Assembly (NCBI GenBank): GCA_019454045.1
Contig: SKCR01047723.1
Span: 52,799 to 116,798, forward strand
Reading direction: 5' to 3'
Length of the DNA stretch: 64,000 bases
Origin: Zanthoxylum bungeanum
Taxonomy: Eukaryota > Streptophyta > Magnoliopsida > Sapindales > Rutaceae
Below are positions 47,601-57,906 of the stretch, piece after piece. Made by a program: the position numbers and the translations under genes. The notes under the pieces are model-generated. The model ran no database searches. It worked only from the letters and a program-made list of their open reading frames with translations, and had not been told where the DNA came from. Every line of letters starts with the position of its first letter. The first letter of the stretch is position 1.

Positions 47601-49084
47601 ATGAGACAAACCAGAAGCTTTGAACTTCGACCGCTTGACCAAGAGATTGAAAGAACCATCAGACAGTTGAGAAGGGAACGACGAGAAGGCCAAGAATCAA
47701 TCGTTAACATGGAACCTGAACCTTTAGAAGTTGCACCACCAATTCCCATTCAAGACAGAACCATTCCAGTGGTTGACGGCCTCATTTCATGTATTGTACT
47801 TCCTCTCTTATCAGCAAATACGTGTGACATCAAAACATGCATTCAAATGATTCAACAGTCAGTACAGTTTGAAGGGAATGCAACTAAAGATCTTAATGCC
47901 CACATCAGCAACTTCCTGGAAGTTTGCGGCACTTTCAATTACAATAAAGCATCAGAAGAAGCAATGAGACTGTGAGTTTTTCCATATTCCTTGAAAGATA
48001 GAGCAAAAGCTTGGCTACATTCACTACCAGCAAGTTTCATCACAACTTGGAACACTCTAGCCACCAAATTCCTTGCAAAGTACTTTCCACCAGCCAGAAC
48101 AGCAAAACTGAGAAATGACATGACATCCTTTGTACAACTTAACTCGGAAACTCTCTACGAAGCTTGGGAAAGGTACAAATATTTACTCCGGAAATATCCT
48201 CACCATGAGATTCCAAAATGGCTTCAAGTCCAAACTTTCTATAATGGACTTTCTGGATTGATGAGAACCATAATTGATGCTGCTGCTGGAGGAGCTTTGA
48301 TGGCAAAGGGAGAAGATCAAGCCTGGGGCTTAATCAAAGAAATGGCTAACAACAATTCATTGTGGCAAACAGAAATGAGCATGATTCAACGATTTACATG
48401 AATTTATGAAGTTGGAGCTAACTCAGCAGTAATACTAAGTTGGAGAAAATGTGCAAAAGCCTGGAAACATTTAGCACGCAAGTTGTAAACATCGCCAGAG
48501 CCACAAGTTCACCATATGGAGGAGCACCAAAGCTAAACCAACATGAAGAAATGGTGAACTATGTCAACAATTTCAATAGACAGAAGAACAATCAATATTC
48601 CAACACCTACAATCCAGGGTGGAGGAATCATACCAATTTTTCATGGAGCAACAATTCAGGGCAAAAGAACAATCCACCACCTAGATTTCAACAGCAAAAG
48701 AAAAGCCAGAAGTTTGAAAGAGAACCAGAAATGAAAGTATAGATTACAGAGATGTCCAAAAAGCAACAAGCAGCATATGATGCTATTTTTCAAAGCCAAT
48801 TTGCTTCCATCAAAGCACTGGAAAATCAAATTGGACAACTGGCCAATGCTCACAGTTATAGACCGCCAGGTACCCTTCCTAGCAACACAGAGCCAAATCC
48901 AAGGAACATAGGGAAAGAGCAATGTCATGTTATCATTTTAAAAAGCGGTACTAAAATCAACAAAGATGTTGGAATCAAGGCAACAATTGAAGATGTTCCA
49001 AAAGAAGAAGATCAACAGATGGAGGAAAAAGAAGCAAAGGAAAAAGAACCAGAAAGAATCAATCTACCTCCATCTTTTCCATAA
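47601..49084 (+). pseudogene. Gypsy G body 2 gag pseudogene
   Basis: Gag from ATG 47601. It is one frame apart from a TGA at 47973-47975 (CGA in body 1) until a frameshift near 48400, resumes at about 48420, is cut by TAG at 48740-48742, and continues to 49084. Domains: charged N-terminus with (R)RERREGQ, retrotransposon gag domain (VFPYSLKDRAKAWLHSLPA, YFPPARTAKLRNDMTSF), N/Q/P spacer, and the C-terminal ALENQIGQLANAHSYRPPG region typical of Athila gag. The fullest gag of the G family in the window. Confidence 0.87.
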
Positions 49085-49233
49085 CGTCTCCAGAAAAAAA
49101 AATGGACAAGAAGTTTGCTCGTTTCTTGGAGGTTTTCAAAAAGTTGCACATCAACATCCCATTTGCATAAGCTTTGGAACAAATGCCCAGCTATGTCAAA
49201 TTCATGAAAGACATTCTTTCACGAAAATAGAGA

Positions 49234-49860
49234 TTGAGAGATTACGAGACAGTAGCATTGAGGGAAGAAAGCAGCGCCATCATTCAGAGGAAGCTTCCCC
49301 CAAAGTTGAAAGATCCTGTCAGTTTCACCATTCCTTGCATCATAGGAGAACATAACTTCGGTAGGGCTTTGTGTGATCTAGGTGAGAGTGTTAACTTGAT
49401 GTCTTTTTCTATTTTCAAGAAATTACAGATTTGAGAAATAATGCCTACATCAGTCTCTCTGCAACTTACTGATAGAACGCTCGTATTTCCAAGAGGTGTA
49501 ATTGAAGATGTGCTGGTCAAAATTGAAAAATTCATTTTCCCAGCAGATTTTATTGTCCTTGATATGGAAGAAGACGAAGACATGCCGATCATACTCGGGA
49601 GACCATTTTTGGCTACAGGTCGAACCATTATTGATGTATAAAAAGGAGAACTAACCATGAGAGTATATGACTAAGAAGTAAAATTCAATGTTTTCAAAGC
49701 CATGGAATTCCCAGATGACGAAAAGAATGAGGAATGTTTCAGACTTGATGTGAAACATAGTACCATCCAGAACTCCAATGCAATGCAAAGTTCTACTAAC
49801 AAACTGTCTGTGGAGCCTGAAGATAAAGCGTACTACGTACCAAAGAAGCCTATTCTTGCA
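49234..49860 (+). pseudogene. Gypsy G body 2 protease remnant
   Basis: Aspartic protease: GEHNFGRALCDLGESVNLMS (active-site D in CDLG), a stop after KLQI, then [37 protein letters not shown] and [16 protein letters not shown]. These strings are characteristic of Athila proteases. Stops at about 49433 and 49639 break it. The segment to about 49860 is the linker normally leading into RT. Confidence 0.87.
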
Positions 49861-49879
49861 CTACAAGCAACAGAAGAGA

Positions 49880-50200
49880 AACAGTTCCACCAGCACAAAG
49901 AATTGGAGGAATTTCATATACAGCCTTTTGAGAATGCTAAACTGTATAAAAAAGGCCAAGAAGAGACATGATGAGAAGTTAGTGCGCATACAACTGGATC
50001 CAGGGCAGAAGGTACTGTTAAACAAATCAAGGGTGAAACTCTTCTCATGCAAGCCAAAATCACGGTGGTCAGGTCCATTCCTAATCACCAAGGTTTTACC
50101 AGATATATCCGTTGAGATACATGATCCTGACTCCAACAACACATTTATGGTTAACAGCCAGCGTGTCAAGCACTACTGGAGAGAATCATTTGAGCGATAA
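49880..50200 (+). pseudogene. Gypsy G body 2 integrase C-terminus after pol deletion
   Basis: RT, RNase H and the integrase core are absent: the linker passes near 49890 directly into the end of integrase (KLYKK, RHDEKLVRIQLDPGQKVLL, KSRWSGPFLITKVLP, NSQRVKHYW). A frameshift lies near 49955. About 2.5-3 kb of pol expected in an Athila element is missing, so body 2 could move only in trans. Confidence 0.85.
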
Positions 50201-50339
50201 AAAGAAAGTGGCACACTTTCAGATCCAACCTAACGTTCAAGAAATCATGTCTAGCTGACGACATTAAACTTAGCGCTAGCTGGGAGGCAACCCATGTAAT
50301 TTGTTTATATATTGTGATTTGGTGTCTTTTAATTTTTCT

Positions 50340-50356
50340 GTGTTTAGTTTTTGCAG
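50340..50356 (+). promoter_or_regulatory. Acceptor-like tract before accessory ORF
   Basis: TGTGTTTAGTTTTTGCAG followed by GTTAA, 16 bp before ATG 50373. Comparable tracts precede gag and LOG. Confidence 0.4.
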
Positions 50357-50372
50357 GTTAATTCATTTCAAT

Positions 50373-50921
50373 ATGGAAGATGCTCTCGCAAATCTTCACA
50401 AGCAATTTCCTTCTCTCCCTCAAAAATCTCTGATGAAAGTTTACAAAGCTCGCTTGGAACAGATGAGACTAATGATGATCAAAGGTATGCCTACTGACAT
50501 TCGTTGGATTATTGAAGCACGGGTCTGATTGGCAGGTGAGTCATCTGACTCTTTTATTTCACATATGCCTGATTTAGGAAGAAACACATAGGCTAAAAAG
50601 AGAAGAGCCAAAAGAATATGTGTTTGTTATAAATGTGCTCGTATGTTTTGTGATACTCGTTGTTGATCTTTAGGAATGGTGTATGATAACCACGAAGATT
50701 AGATTAATTTCATTAGAGATGGCTTGAGTAAGGAATCTTTGGATGACATATCTAAAACTCTTGAGACGCATCGCAGCGGATACGTGTATTATGAAATTCG
50801 CATGTTATATGCACAACTCCGTAAAGAAAGACAACAGTTAAGTCTCGAGAATCTGACTCTAAAAGACCATGTTTTCCAATTTATAAGAAAATTGGATTGG
50901 AAGCTTGTCCCTGATGCATAG
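50373..50921 (+). pseudogene. Uncharacterised accessory ORF (182 codons, four nonsense codons)
   Basis: One reading frame from ATG 50373 to TAG 50919-50921, interrupted by TGA 50526, TAG 50592, TGA 50664 and TAG 50700. Seen in it: a basic helical N-terminus (MEDALANLHKQFPSLPQKSL), a central KKRRAKR segment followed by a cysteine cluster (CVCYKCARMFCDTRC), and a charged helical end (RKERQQLSLENLTL). Body 1 keeps the end without stops. It lies between integrase and LOG, where Athila relatives have an env-like or unknown ORF. I see no signal peptide or membrane segment. I do not recognise a family. The cysteine cluster could bind zinc (inference). Confidence 0.6.
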
Positions 50922-51089
50922 ACGTCATTCAAGTCGTTATATTATTGTAAATATTATATCTCTTTGTCTTTTCCTAATAATTGTGATTTTTTTTGTTATT
51001 TTCTACGACAGGATCCATGCTACTTTTTGACCTTTCACGATTTATTATTTTGCTACTAATCTTCTTTTGGAAGATATTTGTGTTATTAT

Positions 51090-51105
51090 TACTCACCCTT
51101 TTCAG
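51090..51105 (+). promoter_or_regulatory. Acceptor-like tract before LOG copy 2
   Basis: ACTCACCCTTTTCAG followed by GTTCT, identical to the tract before copy 1. Confidence 0.4.
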
Positions 51106-51155
51106 GTTCTATAAATTCAACTCATCATTGCACCTTTGAAGGCATCCAGATAAAA

Positions 51156-51722
51156 ATGGAAGCTACTTCAAGAAGATGGGTTGAAAACATTTGTGTGTTT
51201 TGCGGTACCAGTGTTGGTGTTAAACCAGAATACGTAACAGCGGCACATGAATTGGGTCGAGTCATTGCTGCAAGGAATATGCACTTAGTATATGGTTGTG
51301 GCAATCTTGGACTAATGGGGATCGTTTCAAAGGCTGTACAGGATGGAGGCAGTCAAGTCTTGGGAATCATCCCAAAACCCTTGGCGGAGGCGAATCTTAT
51401 TGGATCATCAAATGGCGAGGAACTAATCGTGTCAGGTATGTCTGAACGACTGGTAGAGATGATTAATTATGCTGATGCTTTTATTGTTTTGCTAGGAGGT
51501 TTGGGCACGATGGAGGAAATTTTTACAGTACTATCTTGGGCAAACTTGAACATACACCAGAAAAAGCTTGGATTGTACAATATTGATAGATTTTATGATT
51601 TTCTTTGTGTGTTACTTGATGATGCCCAGAGAAATGGGTTCGTGTCAAAGCCTGTAAAAGAACTCCTCTTTATTGCCAGAACTACCCCAGATTTTGTTGG
51701 CTATGTATATTCAGAATGGTAA
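51156..51722 (+). pseudogene. LOG-like phosphoribohydrolase, copy 2, C-terminally truncated
   Basis: ATG 51156. LOG sequence runs without stop to about codon 178 (ARTTPDF), then enters unrelated G 3' sequence and ends at TAA 51720-51722. The missing end is the last ~21 residues present in copy 1. NICVFCGTS, VYGCGNLGLMG and GIIPKPL are kept; the signature reads LGGLGTMEE, with the first proline changed to leucine, and the tryptophan and glutamine that are stops in copy 1 are intact. Intronless, same strand as gag. The two copies share the GCG change, so it predates their split or was in the captured mRNA. Catalysis is unlikely but untested. Confidence 0.85.
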
Positions 51723-52077
51723 AAAAATAATCGGAGAATTCACTTATTCGGTAATTTAGAAAGAAATAAAATAACTATTGACTTGAATTAGAAGTTTCAT
51801 ATGTTTAGTCACTAACTTCCTTATTCTTTTTTCTCTTGCCTTTTTGATTTTGTGTGAATTAGTTTTATTATCTTTTTAATTTTGTAAAACGTTTGTGGGT
51901 ATCATTGATGTTAGCCCTCACGAGACTACAACTCGTCCACTAGGGACACCTATGGGTTTAAAGGCCTGTTGCATACGCTAAATGCAACCGTGATCCCTAC
52001 GAAAGTGGCTTAGTTTAATTTTAATTATTTTTTTTTTGTTTTGCTTGAGGACTAGAAAAATGTTAGGTTTGGAGGTG
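51723..52077 (+). other. 3' non-coding end of Gypsy G body 2
   Basis: Matches 45119-45497 of body 1, including a conserved block with CACGAGACTACAACTCGTCC near 51919 and a polypurine tract TAGGTTTGGAGGTG before LTR 3. The preceding ~1 kb of the body 1 version is deleted here. Confidence 0.7.
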
Positions 52078-54144
52078 TGATGAGCGGAAAATATATCAAT
52101 CTTTACCGCCTCTTTTACTTAATATTTTGTTTAGTTTCTCGAGTTTGATGAACGTTTTGATGTGTTTTAGTTTATTTTGCAGATAAAATAATATTGGGAC
52201 TCAATGAAATCATTTAGGATGAATTTTGGGTCAAATAAGGGTAAAAATTGGACTTGACATATTAATTTTGGAGATTGGAAACTTGAAAGGGCATTTTAAC
52301 GAAGTGCAATTTCGGAAATTCCAGTTTTGCGCAACTGTCGTATTTTGAGCATAACCTTTTACGCCGATGTCGGATTGAGCTGATTCAAGTTTCAGATTAA
52401 AGAAGACTCAATTTTCTACAACTTTGAAGATCAAAATAATTTCTAATTCTGAATATTTCATGAGTAAAATTGATGAAAAATACAGATGTGTGTTATGTAT
52501 AATTATTAAAGTCATTTTCAAAGCAAAAAAAATAAAAATAAAAAAAATTGTCAAACTCCCGCCAAACATGATAGCAATTAATAATGGATTTGGTGGTGCA
52601 ATTATTGGAGCAATTAATAATGGATTTGGTGGAGCAATTAGTGGAGCAATTAATAATGGATTTGGTGGATGATTTGATGTAGGCAAAATTTTGCCTATAA
52701 ATACCAAGCCATTTCATTTGTAAATTCATACATTCTTCTATGTAATTCCTCAAGAATACTAAGATGATGGTATCTTGTTTGTTTATTTACAGCTTTCAGA
52801 ATTTAATTTCAGCTTTCGCACTTTCTTTTCTTTACTTTTCAATCTTTACTTTCTGCAATTTACTTTTACGCATAGTACTTTTCTTTCTTTAATTTTCAGT
52901 TTTTACTTTTCAGTAATGATGAGGTAACTCCCCCTTCCTGGGGTAAGAGGTAAATATTTTATTACTAATATTTAGATTAATCTCCCTTAAATATAATATA
53001 TAACTAGTTAAAACCTGACTTAATGAGGATACCGCCTGATTAATCGGTTGGTAATTATTGAAATTGGTTTTAACCTGATTAAATTGGATACCGCCTGATT
53101 AGTCGGTTGGAAATTAATTTTTAATTTGACTTAATCTGGATACCGCCTATATGGCTGGTTGGTAATTATCATGCAAAGTTAATAAAATATATTAAGGTAG
53201 ATATCTAAAATAGAAGTAATAAAAATGAATCATTTTACCTCAGCATTTTCTTTTATTGTACTTTTACTTTATTTACTTTTCAGCAATTTACTTTCAGCAT
53301 TTTCTTTTCCGCAAATTACTTTCAGCATTTAATTTTAAGTATTTTACTTTTCAGCATTTAACTTTCCGTCATTTATTTTCAGTATTTAATTTCCAGCAAT
53401 TTACTTTATGTCTTTTATTTTATTTAAGTTTTTACTACCCGTAAATATGTGTCGTAACTAAGTCAGTTATCAGGGGTTGTGATGAAGTCCAATATCATCG
53501 GTTTATAAGGGGTTATTTTATGGTTTGGGTAATATAAAGGTTTATTTATTGAGCCTTAGTCCTAATGCTTTTTATTAACTGGCCATTAATAAAATTGAAC
53601 TGGTAAACTTAAAATAAACTTGGAAAAGAGAGTTTAGGTTAAAGACCTTAGACTCAATAGCCCACGATCTTCCTTGAGGATAGATAACACTTTAATAGAT
53701 TTTCTTACAGGATAGGAATATACCTGTCAGGCAGGGGTAGCCATAATTGGAACTTAATCTTAATGAATTCAGATAACTTGGTTAACATAGGAATATGATT
53801 AATTGGGTTATACTGGGTATTTGTATTTGACCATCGGAAGAGGCTTTTACATAATTTTGTGTTCCAGGTTAATAAACCAATATATTACACAAACGTAAAT
53901 AACCACTTCATCTTTTAAAAAGATATTGGAAGGATTCACAACCCTGGATAGTTTTATAAATTTGAATTTTCTTCAATCTACTTTCAATAAATTTTATTTA
54001 CTTGTTTTAAGTTTTAAAGTCACCACCCAATCAAACAATCAATCCATTAGATACTTGTAAACATTTAACTTTATAAATTGATAACAAAAGGTTTCAAGTC
54101 CTTTTGAGATCGATACTTTTATACTACTTGAACGATACTTTTAT
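52078..54144 (+). repeat. G LTR 3, right end missing
   Basis: Starts TGATGAGCGGAAAATAT and follows LTR 1 and 2 to about 54136 (TTGAACGATAC). About 45 bases before the expected ACGCCGGTCA end it jumps to a short TTTTATAC repeat and then to element E at 54145. The expected GGTTT flank is absent. Confidence 0.85.
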
Positions 54145-55332
54145 ACAGCTCGAGACAGTATCACATGCCACCGAGCACATCATCGTTAGCTCAGAGGCAA
54201 AATTTTCTCCTCACAATCGAGTTTGGATCAGTCAGGGGTCAGGACCTCTAAATCTCTGGTACATATATTACAGAGCAGGAGTCATTTTTAGTTTGGACAA
54301 CAAGAGGAACTTCATCTCCTAATGGAACGACCCAAGTAAGCAATTTGCTTTGAAGTGGAGAATCGTTCTGAATAGGGTCAGCATCTTCAATAACCGAGGA
54401 TATGAAGATAGAAAAAGAAGACTTAGTTGATGGCGAAGGCAATTTCTCTGTGATTTCTGGAGCGACCACCAGCAAGGCGATCAGCACACCATCTTTATAT
54501 AGTTCCCGGCACCAACTTGCATACTCGTTGGAACCGAGAACTAGGGGACAGATGTTGATGGTATTTTCAGGCACTATGTTATTTAAACAGCACGACAGGG
54601 GTAAAAAAGGTAATTCACTTCTCAGTCAAGATTATTAATGCCGACCCGACCACTAAAGAGTCAACAGTAAGGGGCCGGGAAATTTATGATCGGTAATCGA
54701 ACACTTGAGTTCGGATGACCGGGCAATTATCAGATCGGCAGAATCATTCTCATTTGAAAGGACTATCATGACCGACCTCATGAAGACCGACCAGATAGCG
54801 AGATATGCTCCAGAAAATGACACCCTATTCTTGTGGATAAGATGAAAAGTTATCCTATTTTCATGGGGAAAAATGGTGAGACAGAGTCCTAGTAGGATAA
54901 AGAAAGTAAATGTAGTTTTGATTAGGAATCCTTATGGGAAAAGGAAATTGTTTCAACTAGGAAATTCTTGTAGGAGAAGGAATCTGATTTCTACACTATT
55001 ATAAATAGAAGGGTAGAGTGTGCATAAGGGGAGAACAAGTTGAAAGATGAGAATCATCATCAGAATCATTACCATCAGACTTGTAAAAAACAAGAAGTAG
55101 AGCTGAGAAGCGTGTTTGAGTAATAAAAGTATCATCATTTTTGTGCCCGTGGACGTAGGTCGGACCAAGATCCGCCGAACCACGTTAAATCTCTTTGTCG
55201 ATTGACATATTTATATGTCTTTTGTTAAGTTTGCTTTTGGTCCCCCATAACCAAACAAATTCACTATTAATGGATGATTGTCTCGAGAGTAATATTCCCA
55301 TATTGCGCTGAGACCAAAATCAGCCGTCAACA
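54145..55332 (+). repeat. E LTR, left (1188 bp)
   Basis: Shared with 57907-59093 from ACAGCTCGAGACAG to CAGCCGTCAACA. By eye about 2% different. TATA-like TTATAAATAG at 54999-55008 and a possible poly(A) signal AATAAAAG near 55121. It lacks a TG start, so the true LTR start may lie elsewhere or have been lost. Confidence 0.8.
54999..55008 (+). promoter_or_regulatory. Putative TATA box of E LTR
   Basis: TTATAAATAG, conserved in the right repeat at 58760-58769. Followed within 130 bp by AATAAAAG. Confidence 0.45.
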
Positions 55333-55334
55333 GT

Positions 55335-55353
55335 TGGCGGCGTCTGTGGGGAA
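55335..55353 (+). promoter_or_regulatory. Primer binding site region of E
   Basis: TGGCGGCGTCTGTGGGGAA directly after the LTR resembles the TGGCGCCGTCTGTGGGGA site common in Tat/Ogre elements, with one base different. The tRNA used is not certain. Confidence 0.6.
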
Positions 55354-55384
55354 CTCAACAAAAAGCACCTCGCATAGTAGGACG

Positions 55385-55630
55385 ATGGCAGAAGATGGAA
55401 ATCACCGATCGTGATTTCACTAGATAGTTCGAGAAATCCAGGATAAAGGTCTGTTGGCCGATTCTACTTTGAGGAGGTTCCCGATTGAGGAGGGAAATAG
55501 TAGGGCATATTGTATCTACCATAACGTAAGGGGACATGCCACGAATGGGTGCAGAGACCTGCGGGAGCAGGTAGAAGACTTGGTGAAAGAAGGCTATCTC
55601 AGTGTGTACATAGACCATTCGGTTTTTTAG
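55385..55630 (+). pseudogene. E gag remnant with zinc-knuckle-like motif
   Basis: ATG at 55385 (MAEDGNHRS, then a stop). The frame 55442-55630 reads RAYCIYHNVRGHATNGC and then DLREQVEDLVKEGYL, the C-H-H-C segment and helix typical of Tat/Ogre-type Gypsy gag. Only about 60 codons remain. It binds element RNA in intact relatives. Here it is a trace marking the lineage. Confidence 0.65.
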
Positions 55631-55765
55631 GTCGACCAAGTTGATAGCGGAAGTCATCCGGTCGGATGCGTGGAATGCTGAGATGCAGAGAGGATGTATT
55701 AAGAAGAGCCTTGCTTGTAGTGACCCTTGTAGAGTTGCAAGAAAGGCTACGGATCCCAAAAAGGT

Positions 55766-55985
55766 CTGCTCTTGTACCGCACAGACCGATGTCTCTTTCC
55801 GGCTTGGGTCTGCTCTTGTACCACCGAGACCGATGTCTCTTACCGGCTTGGGTCTGCTCTTGTACCGCCGAGACCGATGTCTATTTCTGGCTCGAGTCTG
55901 CTCTTGTACCGCCGAGACCGATGTCTCTTTCTGGCTCGGGTCTGCTCTTGTACCGCCGAGATCGATGTTTGTTACAGCTCAGGGT
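55766..55985 (+). repeat. 44-bp tandem repeat, five copies
   Basis: Units start CTGCTCTTGTACCGCC at 55766, 55810, 55854, 55898 and 55942. Each contains CTCGG...CCGAG as an inverted repeat. 44 is not a multiple of three, so each unit shifts frame and the 182- and 197-codon frames across it are by-products. Confidence 0.9.
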
Positions 55986-56098
55986 CGGGTTACGTCCCAC
56001 CGAGTCATGCTTATTGGCCTGGGGACGGAACATTCCCCCAGAACCAAATGTCTCTTTAGCTCGGGGTCCTCAGAATATTCAGGGACATACTCGATGCA

Positions 56099-56520
56099 TA
56101 GGATCAGTGAGAAGCATAGCACGGGGAGGGATGATACCCCCGTGGCGATTGCTTGCTCCAGTGTTACCGAACATAAGGAGGAATATGCCCTTAATGTTTC
56201 CAAACACTCTCTGATCCTCACTTACCCGATGTAATGGATCCGTGAGAAAGCATAGCACGGGGAGGGATGATGCCCCCGTGACGATTGCTAGCTCCAGTGA
56301 TGTCGGACCTAAGAAGGAATGTGCCCTTAGCATCCCGGACACTCTTTGATCCATTCATCATTTGGATCCAAGAGAGGCGCAGCACGGGGAGGCATTGTGC
56401 CCCTGTAGCGTGTGCCTGCTCCAGCGTGGTAAGGAGGAGCCCTCGTACAATACACAGGCTCCACAGTGACCCGACGTATAGAGGATGTGCCCTTACCATT
56501 TTAAATGCTCTCTGATCCAA
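56099..56520 (+). repeat. Degenerate 120-150 bp repeat, three copies
   Basis: Units start GGATC(C/A)(G/A)... at about 56099, 56228 and 56365. They share GCACGGGGAGG, GCCCCCGTG-like, TTGCT(T/A)GCTCCAG and ATGCTCTCTGATCC-like blocks. Spacing varies through indels. Confidence 0.7.
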
Positions 56521-56793
56521 ATCCTGGTTCGCTGGGACACTGAATTGAAAGATTCAGAATTGTGTTTTGGAGACCTCGAGCAGGACGCTATTTTGAGGCA
56601 TCCGTATTGTTGTTTATACTTGCGAAATGTTTGATTTTGGGACAAGCGCTAAGTCGCCCCCGCCCTTTAATTTTATTTTTCAGAGTTTTATTTTTGTTTT
56701 CCGCTGGTCTGGTAGGGGGATGCCCGTGCCGGACTCAGTAGGGCTTCAAAAGGTTGATTCACTTCCCTTCTGAATAAGTCCCACTTGGTTAAT

Positions 56794-56935
56794 CGGCTCG
56801 GGCTGGATTCGTTCCGCCGAGGCCACTTGATTATTCGGCTCGGGGTTAGATTTCGTTCCGCCGAGGCCACTTGATTATTCGGCTCGGGGCTGGATTTCAT
56901 TCCCCCGAGGCCACTTAGTTATTCGACTCGGGGTC
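56794..56935 (+). repeat. 42-44 bp tandem repeat, about 3.5 copies
   Basis: Units start CGGCTCGGG at 56794, 56836 and 56880, with a partial one at 56924. Each carries CTCGG...CCGAG. It merges into the 82-bp array. Confidence 0.85.
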
Positions 56936-57906
56936 GGGTTACGTCCCACCGAGTCTACCTCTTTGGACTGGGGATGTAACATTCCCCCAGGTCCAAGTAC
57001 CTTTCTCGGCTCGGGGTCGGGGTACGTCCCACCGAGTCAGCCCTTCGGATTGGGGACGTAACATTCCCCCAGGTCCAAGTGCATCTCTTCATTCGGGGTC
57101 GGGTACGTCCCACCGAGTCAGCTCTTCGGACTGGGGACGTAACATTCCCCCAGGTCCAAGTGCCTCTCCTCATTCGGGGTCGGGTTACGTCCCACCGAGT
57201 CAGCCCTTCGAACTGGGGACATAACATTCCCCCAGGTCCAAGTGCATTTCTCAACTCGGGGTCGGGGTACGTCCCACCGAGTCAGCCCTTCGGACTGGGG
57301 ACGTAACATTCCCCCAGGTCCAAGTGCCTTTCTCAGCTCGGGGTCGGAGTACGTCCCACCGAGTCAGCCCTTCGGACTGGGGACGTAACATTACCCCAGG
57401 TCCAAGTGCCTTTCTCAGCTCGGGGTCGGGGTACGTCCCAGCGAGTCAGCCCTTCGGACTGGGGACGTAACATTCCCCCAGGTCCAAGTGCCTCTCTTCA
57501 TTCGGGGTCGGGTTACGTCCCACCGAGTCAGCCCTTCGGACTGGGGACATAACATTCCCCCAGGTCCAAGTGCCTTTCTCAGCTCGGGGTCGGGGTACGT
57601 CCCACCGAGTCAGCCCTTCGGACTGGGGATGTAACATTCCCCCAGGTCGAAGTGTCTTTCTCAGCTCGGGGTCGGAGTACGTCCCACCGAGTCAGCCCTT
57701 CAGACTGGGGACGTAACATTCCCCCAAGTCCAAGTGCCTTTCTCAGCTCGGGGTCGGGGTACGTCCCAGCGAGTCAGCCCTTCGGACTGGGGACGTAACA
57801 TTCCCCCAGGTCCAAGTGCCTCTCTTCATTCGGGGTCGGGTTGCATCCCACCGAGTCAGTCCTTAAGAATAGGGATGAAACATTCCCTCAGGTCCGAGCA
57901 TCTCTC
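56924..57906 (+). repeat. 82-bp satellite array, about 12 copies
   Basis: The unit runs CAGCCCTTCGGACTGGGG, ACGTAACATTCCCCCAGGTC, CAAGTGCC..., CTCGGGGTCGG, TACGTCCCACCGAGT. CACCGAGTCA recurs near 57030, 57111, 57193, 57275, 57357, 57439, 57521, 57603, 57685, 57767 and 57849. GC-rich against an AT-rich background. The last unit grades into the start of the right E LTR. Confidence 0.92.

Larger units (their letters stand above)
29632..54144 (+). mobile_element. Athila-like Ty3/Gypsy array G with three LTRs
   Basis: LTR (29632-31728), body 1 (31729-34167 and 44196-45497, split by Copia C), LTR (45498-47468), body 2 (47469-52077), LTR (52078 to about 54144, end missing). Athila affinity rests on the Asp-tRNA primer site (TGGCGCCGTTGCCGG), the gag fold, the protease LCDLGES...LMS with GRPFLATGR, and the integrase end VNSQRVKHYW. 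Both bodies lost most of pol by different deletions. Both carry an accessory ORF and an intronless LOG-like gene between the integrase position and the 3' LTR. Confidence 0.88.

Noticed and set aside
50527..50690. Intron between the two halves of the accessory ORF (CAG/GTGAGT donor and CTTTAG/G acceptor)
   Set aside because: The reading frame continues through it with only nonsense codons and encodes the cysteine cluster. A cryptic or regulated intron cannot be excluded.
55641..56234. 182- and 197-codon overlapping frames read as real proteins
   Set aside because: They lie on 44-bp and longer tandem repeats; the repeated LLLYRRDRCL / CSCTAETDV patterns are frame-shifted translations of the same unit.
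56955..57637. Minus-strand and plus-strand frames across the 82-bp array
   Set aside because: Repeat translations with no family similarity, explained by the satellite.
55766..57906. CRISPR-like array
   Set aside because: Repeats are directly adjacent without unique spacers, in a plant retrotransposon.
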